Made by a program: the position numbers and the translations under genes. A model generated the notes under the pieces. The model saw only the letters and a program-made list of their open reading frames with translations. It was not told the DNA's origin and did no database searches. Below are positions 43,412 to 51,663 of a DNA stretch of 64,000 nucleotides, in pieces. How positions within the stretch are numbered: the stretch's first letter is position 1; each line of letters opens with the position of its first letter. The DNA lies in the NCBI RefSeq assembly GCF_048270095.1, contig NZ_JBLWTL010000001.1, forward strand, positions 186,001 through 250,000, read 5' to 3'. The DNA is from Maricaulis sp048270095 (GTDB lineage Bacteria; Pseudomonadota; Alphaproteobacteria; Caulobacterales; Maricaulaceae).

Positions 43412-43945
43412 TTGAAGACGAAGACACCACTCGATATCCGCATTCTGAATCTGGCCGAGCCGGTTGCCGCCGAGCTCGGGCTGGAGATTGTTCGCGTGCG
43501 TGTCCTCTCCGGAAAGCGCGCCCGCCTGCAAATCATGGCCGATCGCCCCGATAACGCCATTGACGTCGAAGATTGCGCGCGCCTGTCGCGCGGCATTTCC
43601 GGTGCCCTGGAGACCGAGGATCCGATTTCCGGAGAATTCGATCTTGAGGTATCATCACCGGGTATCGACCGGCCCTTGACCACCCTGCCGCATTTCGCGC
43701 GCTGGGAAGGCAATGAGGCCAAGATCGAGCTGGACCGCCTCGCCGATGGCCGCAAGCGCTTCAGAGGTATTCTCGCCGGTATCGAGGGGGATAATGTCCT
43801 GCTCGACGCGGATGGCGAAGAGGACACAACATTGATCCCGTTTGACTGGATCACCGATGCCAAGCTGGTTTTGACGGACGCCTTGATCGAGGCGAATTTG
43901 AAAGCGCGCGCCGAGGCGCCCGCGACGACCGAAGGAGACGAATGA
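43412..43945 (+). CDS. rimP: RimP, ribosome maturation factor for the 30S subunit
   Basis: This is 177 aa from TTG 43412, which has ACGGAG 8 nt upstream. In-frame ATGs at 43344 and 43347 would place the terminator stem within the coding sequence. RimP features: ILNLAEPVAAELGLEIVRVRV, then IDVEDCARLSRGISGALETEDPISGEFDLEVSSPGIDRPLTT, the signature, and the SH3-like C-domain. It is followed by nusA 31 bp later, the universal order. Confidence 0.92.
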   Translation: MKTKTPLDIRILNLAEPVAAELGLEIVRVRVLSGKRARLQIMADRPDNAIDVEDCARLSRGISGALETEDPISGEFDLEVSSPGIDRPLTTLPHFARWEGNEAKIELDRLADGRKRFRGILAGIEGDNVLLDADGEEDTTLIPFDWITDAKLVLTDALIEANLKARAEAPATTEGDE

Positions 43946-43976
43946 TGTCGCAGTCCATCGTAACGGGGAACTTCCG

Positions 43977-45695
43977 ATGAGCATTGGTGTCAGCGCCAAC
44001 AGGCTTGAATTGCTGCAGATCGCGCGTGCCGTAGCGGCCGAAAAGTCGATCAGCGAATCGATCGTGATCGAGGCGATTGAAGAAGCGATTCAAAAAGCTG
44101 CGAAATCCCGCTACGGCGCGGAGAATGACATTCGGGCCAAGATCGACCCGAAGACTGGCGAACTCTCGCTCACCCGTTGCATGACGGTTGCTGAAGAAGT
44201 CGAGAATGACAGCCAGGAAATCTCTCTCGTTGAGGCCCGCAAGATCGACAAGACCGCCGAGATCGGCACTGTCTTCTCCGATGAGCTGCCTCCGATCGAA
44301 TTCGGCCGTGTCGCCTCGCAGACCGCCAAACAGGTCATCACGCAGAAAGTGCGTGAAGCCGAGCGGGCGCGTCAGTTCGAGGAATACAAGGACCGTGTCG
44401 GCGAAATCATCAATGGTATCGTCAAGCGCGTTGAATACGGCAATGTGATCATGGATCTCGGCCGCGCCGAGGGCATTATCCGCCGCGCCGACGGCATCCC
44501 GCGCGAAAACCTGCAGACCAATGAGCGCGTCCGGGCCTATATCTACGACGTACGCGAGGAAATTCGCGGACCGCAGATCTTCCTGTCCCGCGCCCATCCG
44601 GACTTCATGGCCGCCCTGTTCGCGCAGGAAGTGCCGGAAGTCTATGAAGGCATTATCGAGATCTCGGCCGTGGCCCGCGATCCCGGCAGCCGCGCCAAGA
44701 TCGCCGTCATCTCCAATGATGCCTCGATTGACCCGGTCGGCGCCTGTGTCGGTATGCGCGGTTCGCGCGTCCAGGCCGTGGTGTCTGAGCTGGCCGGCGA
44801 AAAGATCGATATCATTCCCTGGTCCGATGATCCGGCGACCTTCATCGTCAACGCCTTGCAGCCCGCCGAAGTGTCCAAGGTTGTCCTCGACGAGGAAGAC
44901 CGCCGCATCGAAGTCGTGGTGCCTGACGAGCAGCTTTCGCTTGCCATCGGCCGTCGCGGCCAGAATGTGCGTCTCGCCTCGCAGCTGACCGGCTGGTCGA
45001 TCGACATCCTCACCGAGGAAGAAGAATCCGAACGCCGCCAGCGCGAATTTGCCGAACGGACCGCCCTGTTTACCGGTGCGCTGGACGTCGACGAGGTTAT
45101 CGCCCAGCTGCTGGCGACCGAAGGCTTCACCGACGTGTCGGAAATCGCCTATGTCGGCCTTGGCGAAATTGCCGCCATTGAGGGCTTTGACGATGATACG
45201 GCGGAAGAGATCCAGGCACGTGCCCGTGATTATCTCGACCGCCTCGCCGGCGAACAGGATGCCAAGCGCAAGGAGCTCGGCGTCGAGGACGCGCTGCTCG
45301 AGGTCGAGGGTATTGATCTGCCCATGGCCGTCGCGCTCGGCGAAAACGACGTCAAGACGGTCGAGGATCTCGCCGGTCTGGTGACCGACGATCTGCGTGG
45401 GTGGTTCGAGTCGGTGAATGGCGAACGCGTTCGTCAGCCCGGCGTGCTGGAGAGTTTCGAGCTCTCCGCCGACGATGCTGAAATGCTGATCATGCGCGCC
45501 CGCGTTGTTGCAGGCTGGATCTCCGAGGAGGACCTGCCGGTGCGCGAAGTCGAGGAAGTCGAGGATGAAGATCCCGACGCCCATGTCTTCGACGTCGAGA
45601 ATATGGATCTGGCGGAGCTGGAAGCCGAGGCCGCAGCATTGGGTCTCGACCTCGACGCAGCTGATGCCGACGAGGAGGAACAGAAGGCTGAGTAA
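43977..45695 (+). CDS. nusA: NusA, transcription termination/antitermination factor
   Basis: This 572-aa protein has, in order: the RNA polymerase-binding N-domain (about 1-130), S1 (GEIINGIVKRVEYGNVIMDLG), KH1 and KH2 (KIAVISNDASIDPVGACVGMRG, RRIEVVVPDEQLSLAIGRRGQNVRLASQL) and two C-terminal helix-hairpin repeats (LATEGFTDVSEIAYV.. and ..GENDVKTVEDLAGL) ending in a very acidic tail. It binds nascent RNA and RNA polymerase at pauses and in rRNA antitermination. Its 3' end overlaps ylxR. Confidence 0.97.
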   Translation: MSIGVSANRLELLQIARAVAAEKSISESIVIEAIEEAIQKAAKSRYGAENDIRAKIDPKTGELSLTRCMTVAEEVENDSQEISLVEARKIDKTAEIGTVFSDELPPIEFGRVASQTAKQVITQKVREAERARQFEEYKDRVGEIINGIVKRVEYGNVIMDLGRAEGIIRRADGIPRENLQTNERVRAYIYDVREEIRGPQIFLSRAHPDFMAALFAQEVPEVYEGIIEISAVARDPGSRAKIAVISNDASIDPVGACVGMRGSRVQAVVSELAGEKIDIIPWSDDPATFIVNALQPAEVSKVVLDEEDRRIEVVVPDEQLSLAIGRRGQNVRLASQLTGWSIDILTEEEESERRQREFAERTALFTGALDVDEVIAQLLATEGFTDVSEIAYVGLGEIAAIEGFDDDTAEEIQARARDYLDRLAGEQDAKRKELGVEDALLEVEGIDLPMAVALGENDVKTVEDLAGLVTDDLRGWFESVNGERVRQPGVLESFELSADDAEMLIMRARVVAGWISEEDLPVREVEEVEDEDPDAHVFDVENMDLAELEAEAAALGLDLDAADADEEEQKAE

Positions 45696-46296
45696 TCCGA
45701 AGGCGGCGACACAGGCGATCCGGGAGAAGCGTTGTATCTTTTCCGGAGAGGTCAAGGACGAGGCGGAGCTGATCCGTCTCGTGATTGGCCCGGGAGACGA
45801 AGTCTTCCCTGATATCGCCGCCAAATTGCCCGGCCGAGGCATATGGGTCAGTGCTGATCGCACGGCAGTCGAGACCGCGGCCCGCAAGGGCTTGTTCAAC
45901 CGGTCTGCCGGTCGAGCGGTCAAGGTGCCTGGCGGGCTGGCCGATATGATCGAGGCGCAATTGTCGGCACGCGCGCTGAGCCTTCTTGGCCTGGCGCGGC
46001 GGGCCGGCGAGGTGGCGCTCGGATTTGACGCGGCGCGCATCGCCCTGAAGGCCGGCCGGCCGGCCTGGCGGATCGAGGCGATTGACGGCGCCGAGGACGG
46101 GCGGGTGAAGCTCGACCGCCTGACCCAGGCGGCTTGGGGCGATATTCCGGTTGCCGGTGGTTTTACCGCCGAGCAGCTGGGCGAGGCGCTGGGACGCGGC
46201 TCGGTCGTGCATGGAGTGCTTACCGGAGGTGCGCAAGTGCGGGCTTTCGGCGTGACAATGGGGAAGCTTGCGGGCTTCCGGCCGCCGGCTTCCTGA
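45664..46296 (+). CDS. ylxR: YlxR (DUF448) RNA-binding protein with C-terminal L7Ae-like domain
   Basis: This is about 210 aa. The YlxR domain is at about 17-95 (REKRCIFSGEVKDEAELIRLV.., GRGIWVSADRTAVETA) and is followed by an L7Ae/YlxQ-like domain (ALSLLGLARRAGEVALGFDA). The fusion is usual in alphaproteobacteria between nusA and infB. Start choice is uncertain: ATG 45664 lies inside nusA, while an unusual CTG at 45688 has GAGGAGGA about 8 nt before it. No ATG, GTG or TTG lies closer. The role is RNA binding linked to transcription-translation coupling, which is an inference. Confidence 0.88.
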   Translation: MPTRRNRRLSNPKAATQAIREKRCIFSGEVKDEAELIRLVIGPGDEVFPDIAAKLPGRGIWVSADRTAVETAARKGLFNRSAGRAVKVPGGLADMIEAQLSARALSLLGLARRAGEVALGFDAARIALKAGRPAWRIEAIDGAEDGRVKLDRLTQAAWGDIPVAGGFTAEQLGEALGRGSVVHGVLTGGAQVRAFGVTMGKLAGFRPPAS

Positions 46297-46455
46297 ACCG
46301 GAAGCTGCGGCGCATGCCGCAACAGCGGTTGAATACGGGGTGGAGGTCGCTAGGTTAGCGAGCCTTCAGACCGGATCAGGTATGAACAGCGCGGATTTCC
46401 GGCACTCGGCTACCGGAAAAGCCCGTCAAACGATAGCCGAACTTGGAAGGCTCGC

Positions 46456-49065
46456 ATGAGCGACGCAGACGACAAAGACACCTCCGGCCGCCGGCCGCTT
46501 TCTCTGAAACGACCCGGTGCGGGCACCGTGCAGCAAAGCTTTGCGCGCGGACGTTCGAAGGCCGTGGTGGTTGAGAAGAAGCGCAAACGTGTGGTGACCC
46601 CTGGCAAGGACTCCGGTCCGGCCGGCGGGAGAGGTCAGGGTGGCGCAGGCGCCAGCAAGGGTGAGTCCGCACTTGCCGCGAAAGCCCGTCAGCTGGGACT
46701 GTCCGAGGAAGAACTCGTATCGCGTCAGCGGGCGATTGCCCGTGCCCGTGCCGAATCTGCCGAACGCGACGCGAAGAAAAAACAGGAAGAGGCAGACCGC
46801 TCGGCCCGCGCCGATGCTGAACGCCAGAACCTTGATGATCTGAAAGCCCGCGAGGCCCGTGAGGCCGAGGAGGCGCAGCGCGCTGCGGAAGCTGAAGCCG
46901 AGGCGCGCCGTCTCGCTGCAGCCGATGCGTCGCGCGATGCCGATGACGGTCCGAAAAAGGGTGATGGCGAAGTGCGCCGCAAACCCGCCGCCGACAAGCG
47001 TCCACAGCGCCCGATGGACGGGGCCGATCTTCCCGATCCTGCCGCGACACTCGACGCCATGGGCGGCCGTATCAAACGCAAGGGCCCGCCGGTCAGTGCC
47101 GGTCCGGTCAAGCCTGGCCAGCAACAAACGCCTGCGCGCGCCAAGGCTGACAGCCGTCGCCGCGGCAAGCTGACGATCCAGAATATTCTCGAGGGCGATG
47201 AAGAGCGTCAGCGCTCGCTGGCTTCGGTCCGCCGTGCCCGTGAACGTGAGAAGCAACGCCGCAGCGACGGCACGACGGCGCGCGAGAAGATTTCTCGCGA
47301 AGTCATCATTCCGGAATCGATTACGGTTGCCGATCTGGCCAACCGGATGGCCGAGCGCTCCATGGACGTCATCAAATATCTGATGAAGCAGGGCCAGATG
47401 GTCCGCATGGATGACGTGCTCGAAGCCGATGATGCAGAACTGATCGTGGAAGACTTCGGTCACACGGTGAAGCGCGTCTCCGAATCCGATGTCGAGACCG
47501 GCTTTATCGCCAGCGACGATCCGGAAGAGAGCAAGGTCAAGCGCGCGCCCGTCGTGGCGATCATGGGTCATGTCGATCACGGCAAGACCTCGCTGCTCGA
47601 CGCCCTGCGTTCAACCGATGTCGTGTCGGGCGAAGCCGGTGGTATCACCCAGCACATTGGTGCCTATCAGGTTCAGCTGGAGTCGGGCGACAAGATCACC
47701 TTCCTCGACACGCCGGGCCATGCCGCTTTCTCCGCCATGCGTTCGCGCGGCGCTGAAGCGACCGATATCGTCATCATCGTGGTGGCTGCCGACGATTCCG
47801 TGAAGCCGCAAACCATCGAGGCGATCAAATTCGCCAAGGCGGCCGGCACACCTATCATCGTGGCCGTCAACAAGATCGACAAGCATGAAGCCGATCCGCA
47901 AAAAGTCATCACCGACCTGCTGCAACAGGACATCGTCGTTGAGGCCATGTCCGGCGACGTCCAGTCCGTCAATATCTCGGCGAAGAAGCGCCTCGGTCTT
48001 GATGAGCTGACCGATGCCATCCTGCTCCAGGCTGAATTGCTGGATCTGAAAGCCAATCCGGACCGTGATGCCGAAGGTGTCGTGATCGAGAGCAAGATCG
48101 ACAAGGGCCGTGGCTCTGTCGCGACGGTTCTGGTTCGTCGCGGGACCCTGAAGCGCGGCGACCTTCTGGTCGCTGGCGGTCAGTGGGGCCGTGTGCGTGC
48201 CCTGACCAATGAGCGCGGCCAGACCCTCGCTGAAGCCGGACCATCGGTTCCGGTTGAAGTGCTGGGCCTCGATGGCGCTCCGGATCCGGGTGAAGTCTTC
48301 GCCGTGGTCGAGAATGAAGGCCGGGCGCGCGAAATTGCGATGTACCGTCAGCGCAAGACCCGCACGGCTTCCGGCGGCCAGAATGCTGGTCTCGGCACTT
48401 CGCTCGAGCAGATGATGGCGCAGCTGCAGGAAAACCAGACCAAGGAAATGCCGCTGCTGATCAAGGCCGATGTGCAAGGGTCTGCGGAAGCCATCAAGCA
48501 ATCGCTTCAGCGGCTCGGCAATGACGAGGTCCAGGCAAAAATCGTGCTCGCTGCCGCTGGCGGCGTGAATGAGGGCGATGTCCTGCTGGCCAAGTCGTCC
48601 GGTTCGCCGATTTTCGCCTTCAATGTCCGCGCCAATAAACAGGCCCGCGACCTTGCCGAGCGTGAAAAAGTCGAAATCCGCTATTACTCGGTGATCTATG
48701 ATGTCATCGATGATGTGCGCAATACGATGGAAGGCATGCTGGCTCCGGAGAAGCGCGAAAACTTCATCGGCTATGCCGACATTCTGGAAGTCTTCAACAT
48801 CACCCGCTTCGGCAAGGCTGCCGGTTGCCGCGTGACCGAAGGCATCGTCAAGCGCGGCTGTGGTGTTCGCCTGTTGCGCAACGACACCGTTGTGCACGAG
48901 GGCCATCTCTCGACCCTGAAACGCTTCAAGGAAGAAGTGAAGGAAGTGAAGGCCGGCACCGAGTGCGGTATGGGCTTCATCGAGTATCAGGACATCCAGA
49001 AGGGCGACAAGATCGAGTGCTTCGAGATCATCGAAGTGCCTCGCAAGCTTGAGAGCAACGGCTAG
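46456..49065 (+). CDS. infB: Translation initiation factor IF-2
   Basis: This 869-aa protein has a long charged, Ala/Arg/Glu-rich N-terminus (1-280, likely coiled coil, with an IF2_N motif SITVADLANRMAERSMDVIKYLMKQG just before the G domain). The GTPase core has GHVDHGKT (about 371-378), DTPGHAAF and NKIDK; the C-domain binds initiator tRNA. It promotes fMet-tRNA binding to the 30S subunit. A strong terminator follows, separating it from rbfA. Confidence 0.97.
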   Translation: MSDADDKDTSGRRPLSLKRPGAGTVQQSFARGRSKAVVVEKKRKRVVTPGKDSGPAGGRGQGGAGASKGESALAAKARQLGLSEEELVSRQRAIARARAESAERDAKKKQEEADRSARADAERQNLDDLKAREAREAEEAQRAAEAEAEARRLAAADASRDADDGPKKGDGEVRRKPAADKRPQRPMDGADLPDPAATLDAMGGRIKRKGPPVSAGPVKPGQQQTPARAKADSRRRGKLTIQNILEGDEERQRSLASVRRAREREKQRRSDGTTAREKISREVIIPESITVADLANRMAERSMDVIKYLMKQGQMVRMDDVLEADDAELIVEDFGHTVKRVSESDVETGFIASDDPEESKVKRAPVVAIMGHVDHGKTSLLDALRSTDVVSGEAGGITQHIGAYQVQLESGDKITFLDTPGHAAFSAMRSRGAEATDIVIIVVAADDSVKPQTIEAIKFAKAAGTPIIVAVNKIDKHEADPQKVITDLLQQDIVVEAMSGDVQSVNISAKKRLGLDELTDAILLQAELLDLKANPDRDAEGVVIESKIDKGRGSVATVLVRRGTLKRGDLLVAGGQWGRVRALTNERGQTLAEAGPSVPVEVLGLDGAPDPGEVFAVVENEGRAREIAMYRQRKTRTASGGQNAGLGTSLEQMMAQLQENQTKEMPLLIKADVQGSAEAIKQSLQRLGNDEVQAKIVLAAAGGVNEGDVLLAKSSGSPIFAFNVRANKQARDLAEREKVEIRYYSVIYDVIDDVRNTMEGMLAPEKRENFIGYADILEVFNITRFGKAAGCRVTEGIVKRGCGVRLLRNDTVVHEGHLSTLKRFKEEVKEVKAGTECGMGFIEYQDIQKGDKIECFEIIEVPRKLESNG

Positions 49066-49090
49066 ACCGAAGCTTCTGATCCGGAATACG

Positions 49091-49125
49091 AAAAGGGCGG
49101 CTCCATCGGGCCGCCCTTTTTGCTG
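49091..49125 (+). terminator. Intrinsic terminator after infB
   Basis: Stem AAAAGGGCGGC (49091-49101) with GCCGCCCTTTT (49110-49120), followed by T. It ends the rimP-nusA-ylxR-infB transcript and, read on the other strand, also suits the convergent SnoaL-like gene. Confidence 0.85.
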
Positions 49126-49159
49126 TCTCAATCATATTGTGGGGCTCGGCCCGCCGAAT

Positions 49160-49654
49160 TTACTGCTCCGGAACCAGGCCCTGCTCGGGTGCAGCGTAGT
49201 TGGCGAAATCCTGATGGTGGACCACCAGGCCGTCGCGGACCGTGATGACGCTGACCTGGTCAGCACGCCAGCGGAAATGCTTGCCTTCGGTTGCGGTCGG
49301 GTACAGGGCGTTGACATGACCGGTGAAAATGACCCGGTCATTGCTTGTGAAGACGGTATCCCAAACGAAGCCGAGCTCGATCGGGTCATAGGCGGTGATG
49401 AACTCACGCAGCATGGCCAGGCTGGCGTCGCGGCCGTCACGATGAATCCCGTCGGGACCGACCCCTTCACCCAGAGCCGTCGGATCGTCGAACACCATGT
49501 TCGCGGCCATCAAGGGCTCCATGGCATCAAGGTTCACGGCCGAATATGCAGCCATATAGGCGCGCGCAACGCTTTCGGCGTCGGCGACATCCTGTGCGCC
49601 GGCGTTGGCTGACAGAGCGATGAGCGTGGCCAGGGCGGCCAGGGTGCGTGTCAT
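49160..49654 (-). CDS. Secreted SnoaL-like (NTF2-superfamily) protein
   Basis: This is 164 aa from ATG 49654, with AGGAGA just upstream; a longer reading to 49804 lacks support. A signal peptide ends near ANAGAQ (residues 16-21). The rest has the cone-shaped NTF2/SnoaL pattern (VARAYMAAYSAVNLDAMEPLMA, MVFDDPTALGEGVGPDG, VRDGLVVHHQDFANY). The family includes enzymes and binding proteins; no active-site call is possible. It is inserted on the opposite strand between infB and rbfA, which are usually adjacent. Confidence 0.8.
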   Translation of the reverse strand: MTRTLAALATLIALSANAGAQDVADAESVARAYMAAYSAVNLDAMEPLMAANMVFDDPTALGEGVGPDGIHRDGRDASLAMLREFITAYDPIELGFVWDTVFTSNDRVIFTGHVNALYPTATEGKHFRWRADQVSVITVRDGLVVHHQDFANYAAPEQGLVPEQ

Positions 49655-49884
49655 GGGCGTCTCCTGTTGTGAGGCATTCTGGGCCCCTGTTTGCATCCAG
49701 CCAGCCCGGAACGGCAAGACACGACCGGGGTGGCCGGGGTCACATTTTCGCGCGCTTCTTGAACACGCGGTAATCCTGAAGCGGTCGATCCCTGGCCCTT
49801 GCATCCCCGGCGCAACCAGCGTACACCCGCGCGCCTTGCGGTGCAGCGTTGACGCCTGCGCCGCCGACCTCGGAGAGGTGATAC

Positions 49885-50304
49885 ATGGCCCGTAAGCACG
49901 TCCAGGAACCGAAAGGTCCGACCCAGCGCCAATTGCGCGCGGGGGAGATCATCCGGCACGCCCTTGTCACGCTTCTGGCGCGCGGTGATCTGCGCGATCC
50001 CGAGCTTGAAAAAGCCCTGATCACGGTCAGCGAAGTGCGGATGAGTTCCGATCTGCGCGTTGCGAAAGTCTATGTCGCGCCACTCGGGCCGGGCGAACCG
50101 GCCGCATTGGCCAAGGCGCTCAATCGCGGGGCCAGCTTCCTGCGCGGCCGTCTGGGGCGTGAGATCGAGTTGAAATTCACTCCGGAACTGCATTTTCACG
50201 CCGATAACAGCTATGAGACCGCCAGCCATGTCGACCAGCTTTTGGCGCGGCCACAGGTGCAGCGCGACCTCCGGGCTGATGATGATGGCGACGACCCGGA
50301 ATAA
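49885..50304 (+). CDS. rbfA: RbfA, 30S ribosome-binding factor A
   Basis: This 139-aa KH-type protein is needed for 16S 5'-end maturation and cold adaptation. It begins with PTQRQLRAGEIIRHALVTLL; VSEVRMSSDLRVAKVYVAPLG and LGREIELKFTPELHFHADNSYE are the signature blocks. An acidic tail follows. ATG 49885 has GGAGAGG upstream. truB begins 76 bp later. Confidence 0.95.
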   Translation: MARKHVQEPKGPTQRQLRAGEIIRHALVTLLARGDLRDPELEKALITVSEVRMSSDLRVAKVYVAPLGPGEPAALAKALNRGASFLRGRLGREIELKFTPELHFHADNSYETASHVDQLLARPQVQRDLRADDDGDDPE

Positions 50305-50380
50305 GACGTTGCGTGCCGATCATCCCGGCGCGTGTGCGTGGTCTCGTCTACGCCCTTTTTATCGAAACTGAGAGACAGAC

Positions 50381-51355
50381 ATGGCTCGCAAGAACAAGGG
50401 TCAGGACATTCATGGCTGGGTGATCCTCGACAAACCTTACGACATGACCTCGACCCAGGCGGTTTCGGCGGTTCGCCGGATTTTCGACGCCAACAAGGCC
50501 GGCCATGCCGGCACGCTCGATCCGTTGGCGACCGGCATCCTGCCCATCGCATTGGGGGAGGCGACCAAGACGGTCCCGTTCACCATGGAAGGCGCCAAGG
50601 TCTACCGGTTCACGGTCAAATGGGGCGAACGCACCGATACGCTCGACGCCGAGGGCAAGGTGATCGCGACGTCCGGGGTGCGGCCGCAGCGCAGTGCCAT
50701 CGAAGCGGTCCTTCCGGATTTTACCGGTGAGATCCAGCAGATTCCCCCGATCTATTCTGCGATCCGGGTCAATGGCGAGCGCGCCTATGATCTGGCGCGC
50801 GATGGTGAGGAGGTCGAGCTCGAGGCGCGTACCATCCGGATTGATGCGCTCGAGCTGGTCGATTGCCCGGATCCTGATCACGCCGTGTTCGAAATGCGGT
50901 GCGGCAAGGGCTCCTATGTTCGTGCCATGGCGCGCGACCTCGCACACGCGCTCGGCTCGGAGGGCCATGTCGTAGCCCTGCGGCGGCTGGTAGTCGGGGG
51001 CTTTGTGGAGGCAGAATCCACAACGCTGGACGGATTGCGCGAAATGGCTCATAAGGACGCCGCTTCGGAAGCTTTGCTCCCGGTACAGACCGCGCTGGAC
51101 GACATCCCGGCGCTGGCCATCACCGGCGAGGAGGCATCAAACCTGAAGTTAGGACGGTCGATCGTCCTGCTCCCGCGTCAAGCGCAAGAGCTGAAAGCCC
51201 TTCGGCGCCCTCTCATGATAGCGGGCAAGGATTGTTCTTTCATGGCTCTGGCGACCCTGGACGGGCAAGCAGTGGCGCTCGGCGAGGCGCGGGCCGGAAG
51301 GTTTCAGCCCGTGCGTGTATTCAACTTGCCCCTCACAGGGGTCGACAGAGTTTAG
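50381..51355 (+). CDS. truB: TruB, tRNA pseudouridine-55 synthase
   Basis: This 324-aa protein has HGWVILDKPYDMTSTQAVSAVRR, the motif GHAGTLDPLATGILPIALGEATK with the catalytic Asp, and IPPIYSAIRVNGERAYDLAR, all typical of TruB. It makes pseudouridine 55 in the T loop of all elongator tRNAs. A C-terminal PUA-like part ends the protein. It is followed 9 bp later by rpsO, so the two are likely co-transcribed. Confidence 0.96.
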   Translation: MARKNKGQDIHGWVILDKPYDMTSTQAVSAVRRIFDANKAGHAGTLDPLATGILPIALGEATKTVPFTMEGAKVYRFTVKWGERTDTLDAEGKVIATSGVRPQRSAIEAVLPDFTGEIQQIPPIYSAIRVNGERAYDLARDGEEVELEARTIRIDALELVDCPDPDHAVFEMRCGKGSYVRAMARDLAHALGSEGHVVALRRLVVGGFVEAESTTLDGLREMAHKDAASEALLPVQTALDDIPALAITGEEASNLKLGRSIVLLPRQAQELKALRRPLMIAGKDCSFMALATLDGQAVALGEARAGRFQPVRVFNLPLTGVDRV

Positions 51356-51364
51356 GAGAACCCG

Positions 51365-51634
51365 ATGTCGATTACGCAAGAGCGCAAATCCGCGCTCATC
51401 ACAGAGCATTCCCGTGGCACTGCCGATACCGGCTCACCGGAGGTCCAGGTGGCCATCCTGACTGAGCGGATCGCCAACCTCACAGAGCATTTCAAGACCC
51501 ATAAGAAGGACAACCACTCGCGTCGCGGCCTTCTGAAAATGGTCTCCCAGCGCCGCCGTCTTCTCGATTACGTGAAGAATAAAGACGATGCCCGTTATCG
51601 GGCAATCATCGAGAAGCTTGGCCTGCGCCGCTGA
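51365..51634 (+). CDS. rpsO: 30S ribosomal protein S15
   Basis: This 89-aa protein is the usual length. The S15 pattern ITEHSRGTADTGSPEVQVAILTERIANLTEHFKTHKKDNHSRRGLL is intact. It binds the central domain of 16S rRNA. In many bacteria rpsO-pnp are co-transcribed and both autoregulated; pnp starts 29 bp later here. Confidence 0.97.
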   Translation: MSITQERKSALITEHSRGTADTGSPEVQVAILTERIANLTEHFKTHKKDNHSRRGLLKMVSQRRRLLDYVKNKDDARYRAIIEKLGLRR

Positions 51635-51663
51635 TCCGCGACCGCATCCGTACGAAAGACGAT

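Noticed and set aside
43851..46322. 823-codon minus-strand ORF opposite nusA and ylxR
   Set aside because: Antisense to well-identified genes, with no recognisable motif.
49740..49886. 48-codon minus-strand ORF ending in a Lys/Arg-rich tail before rbfA
   Set aside because: No ribosome site, and its start overlaps the rbfA start; may be chance.
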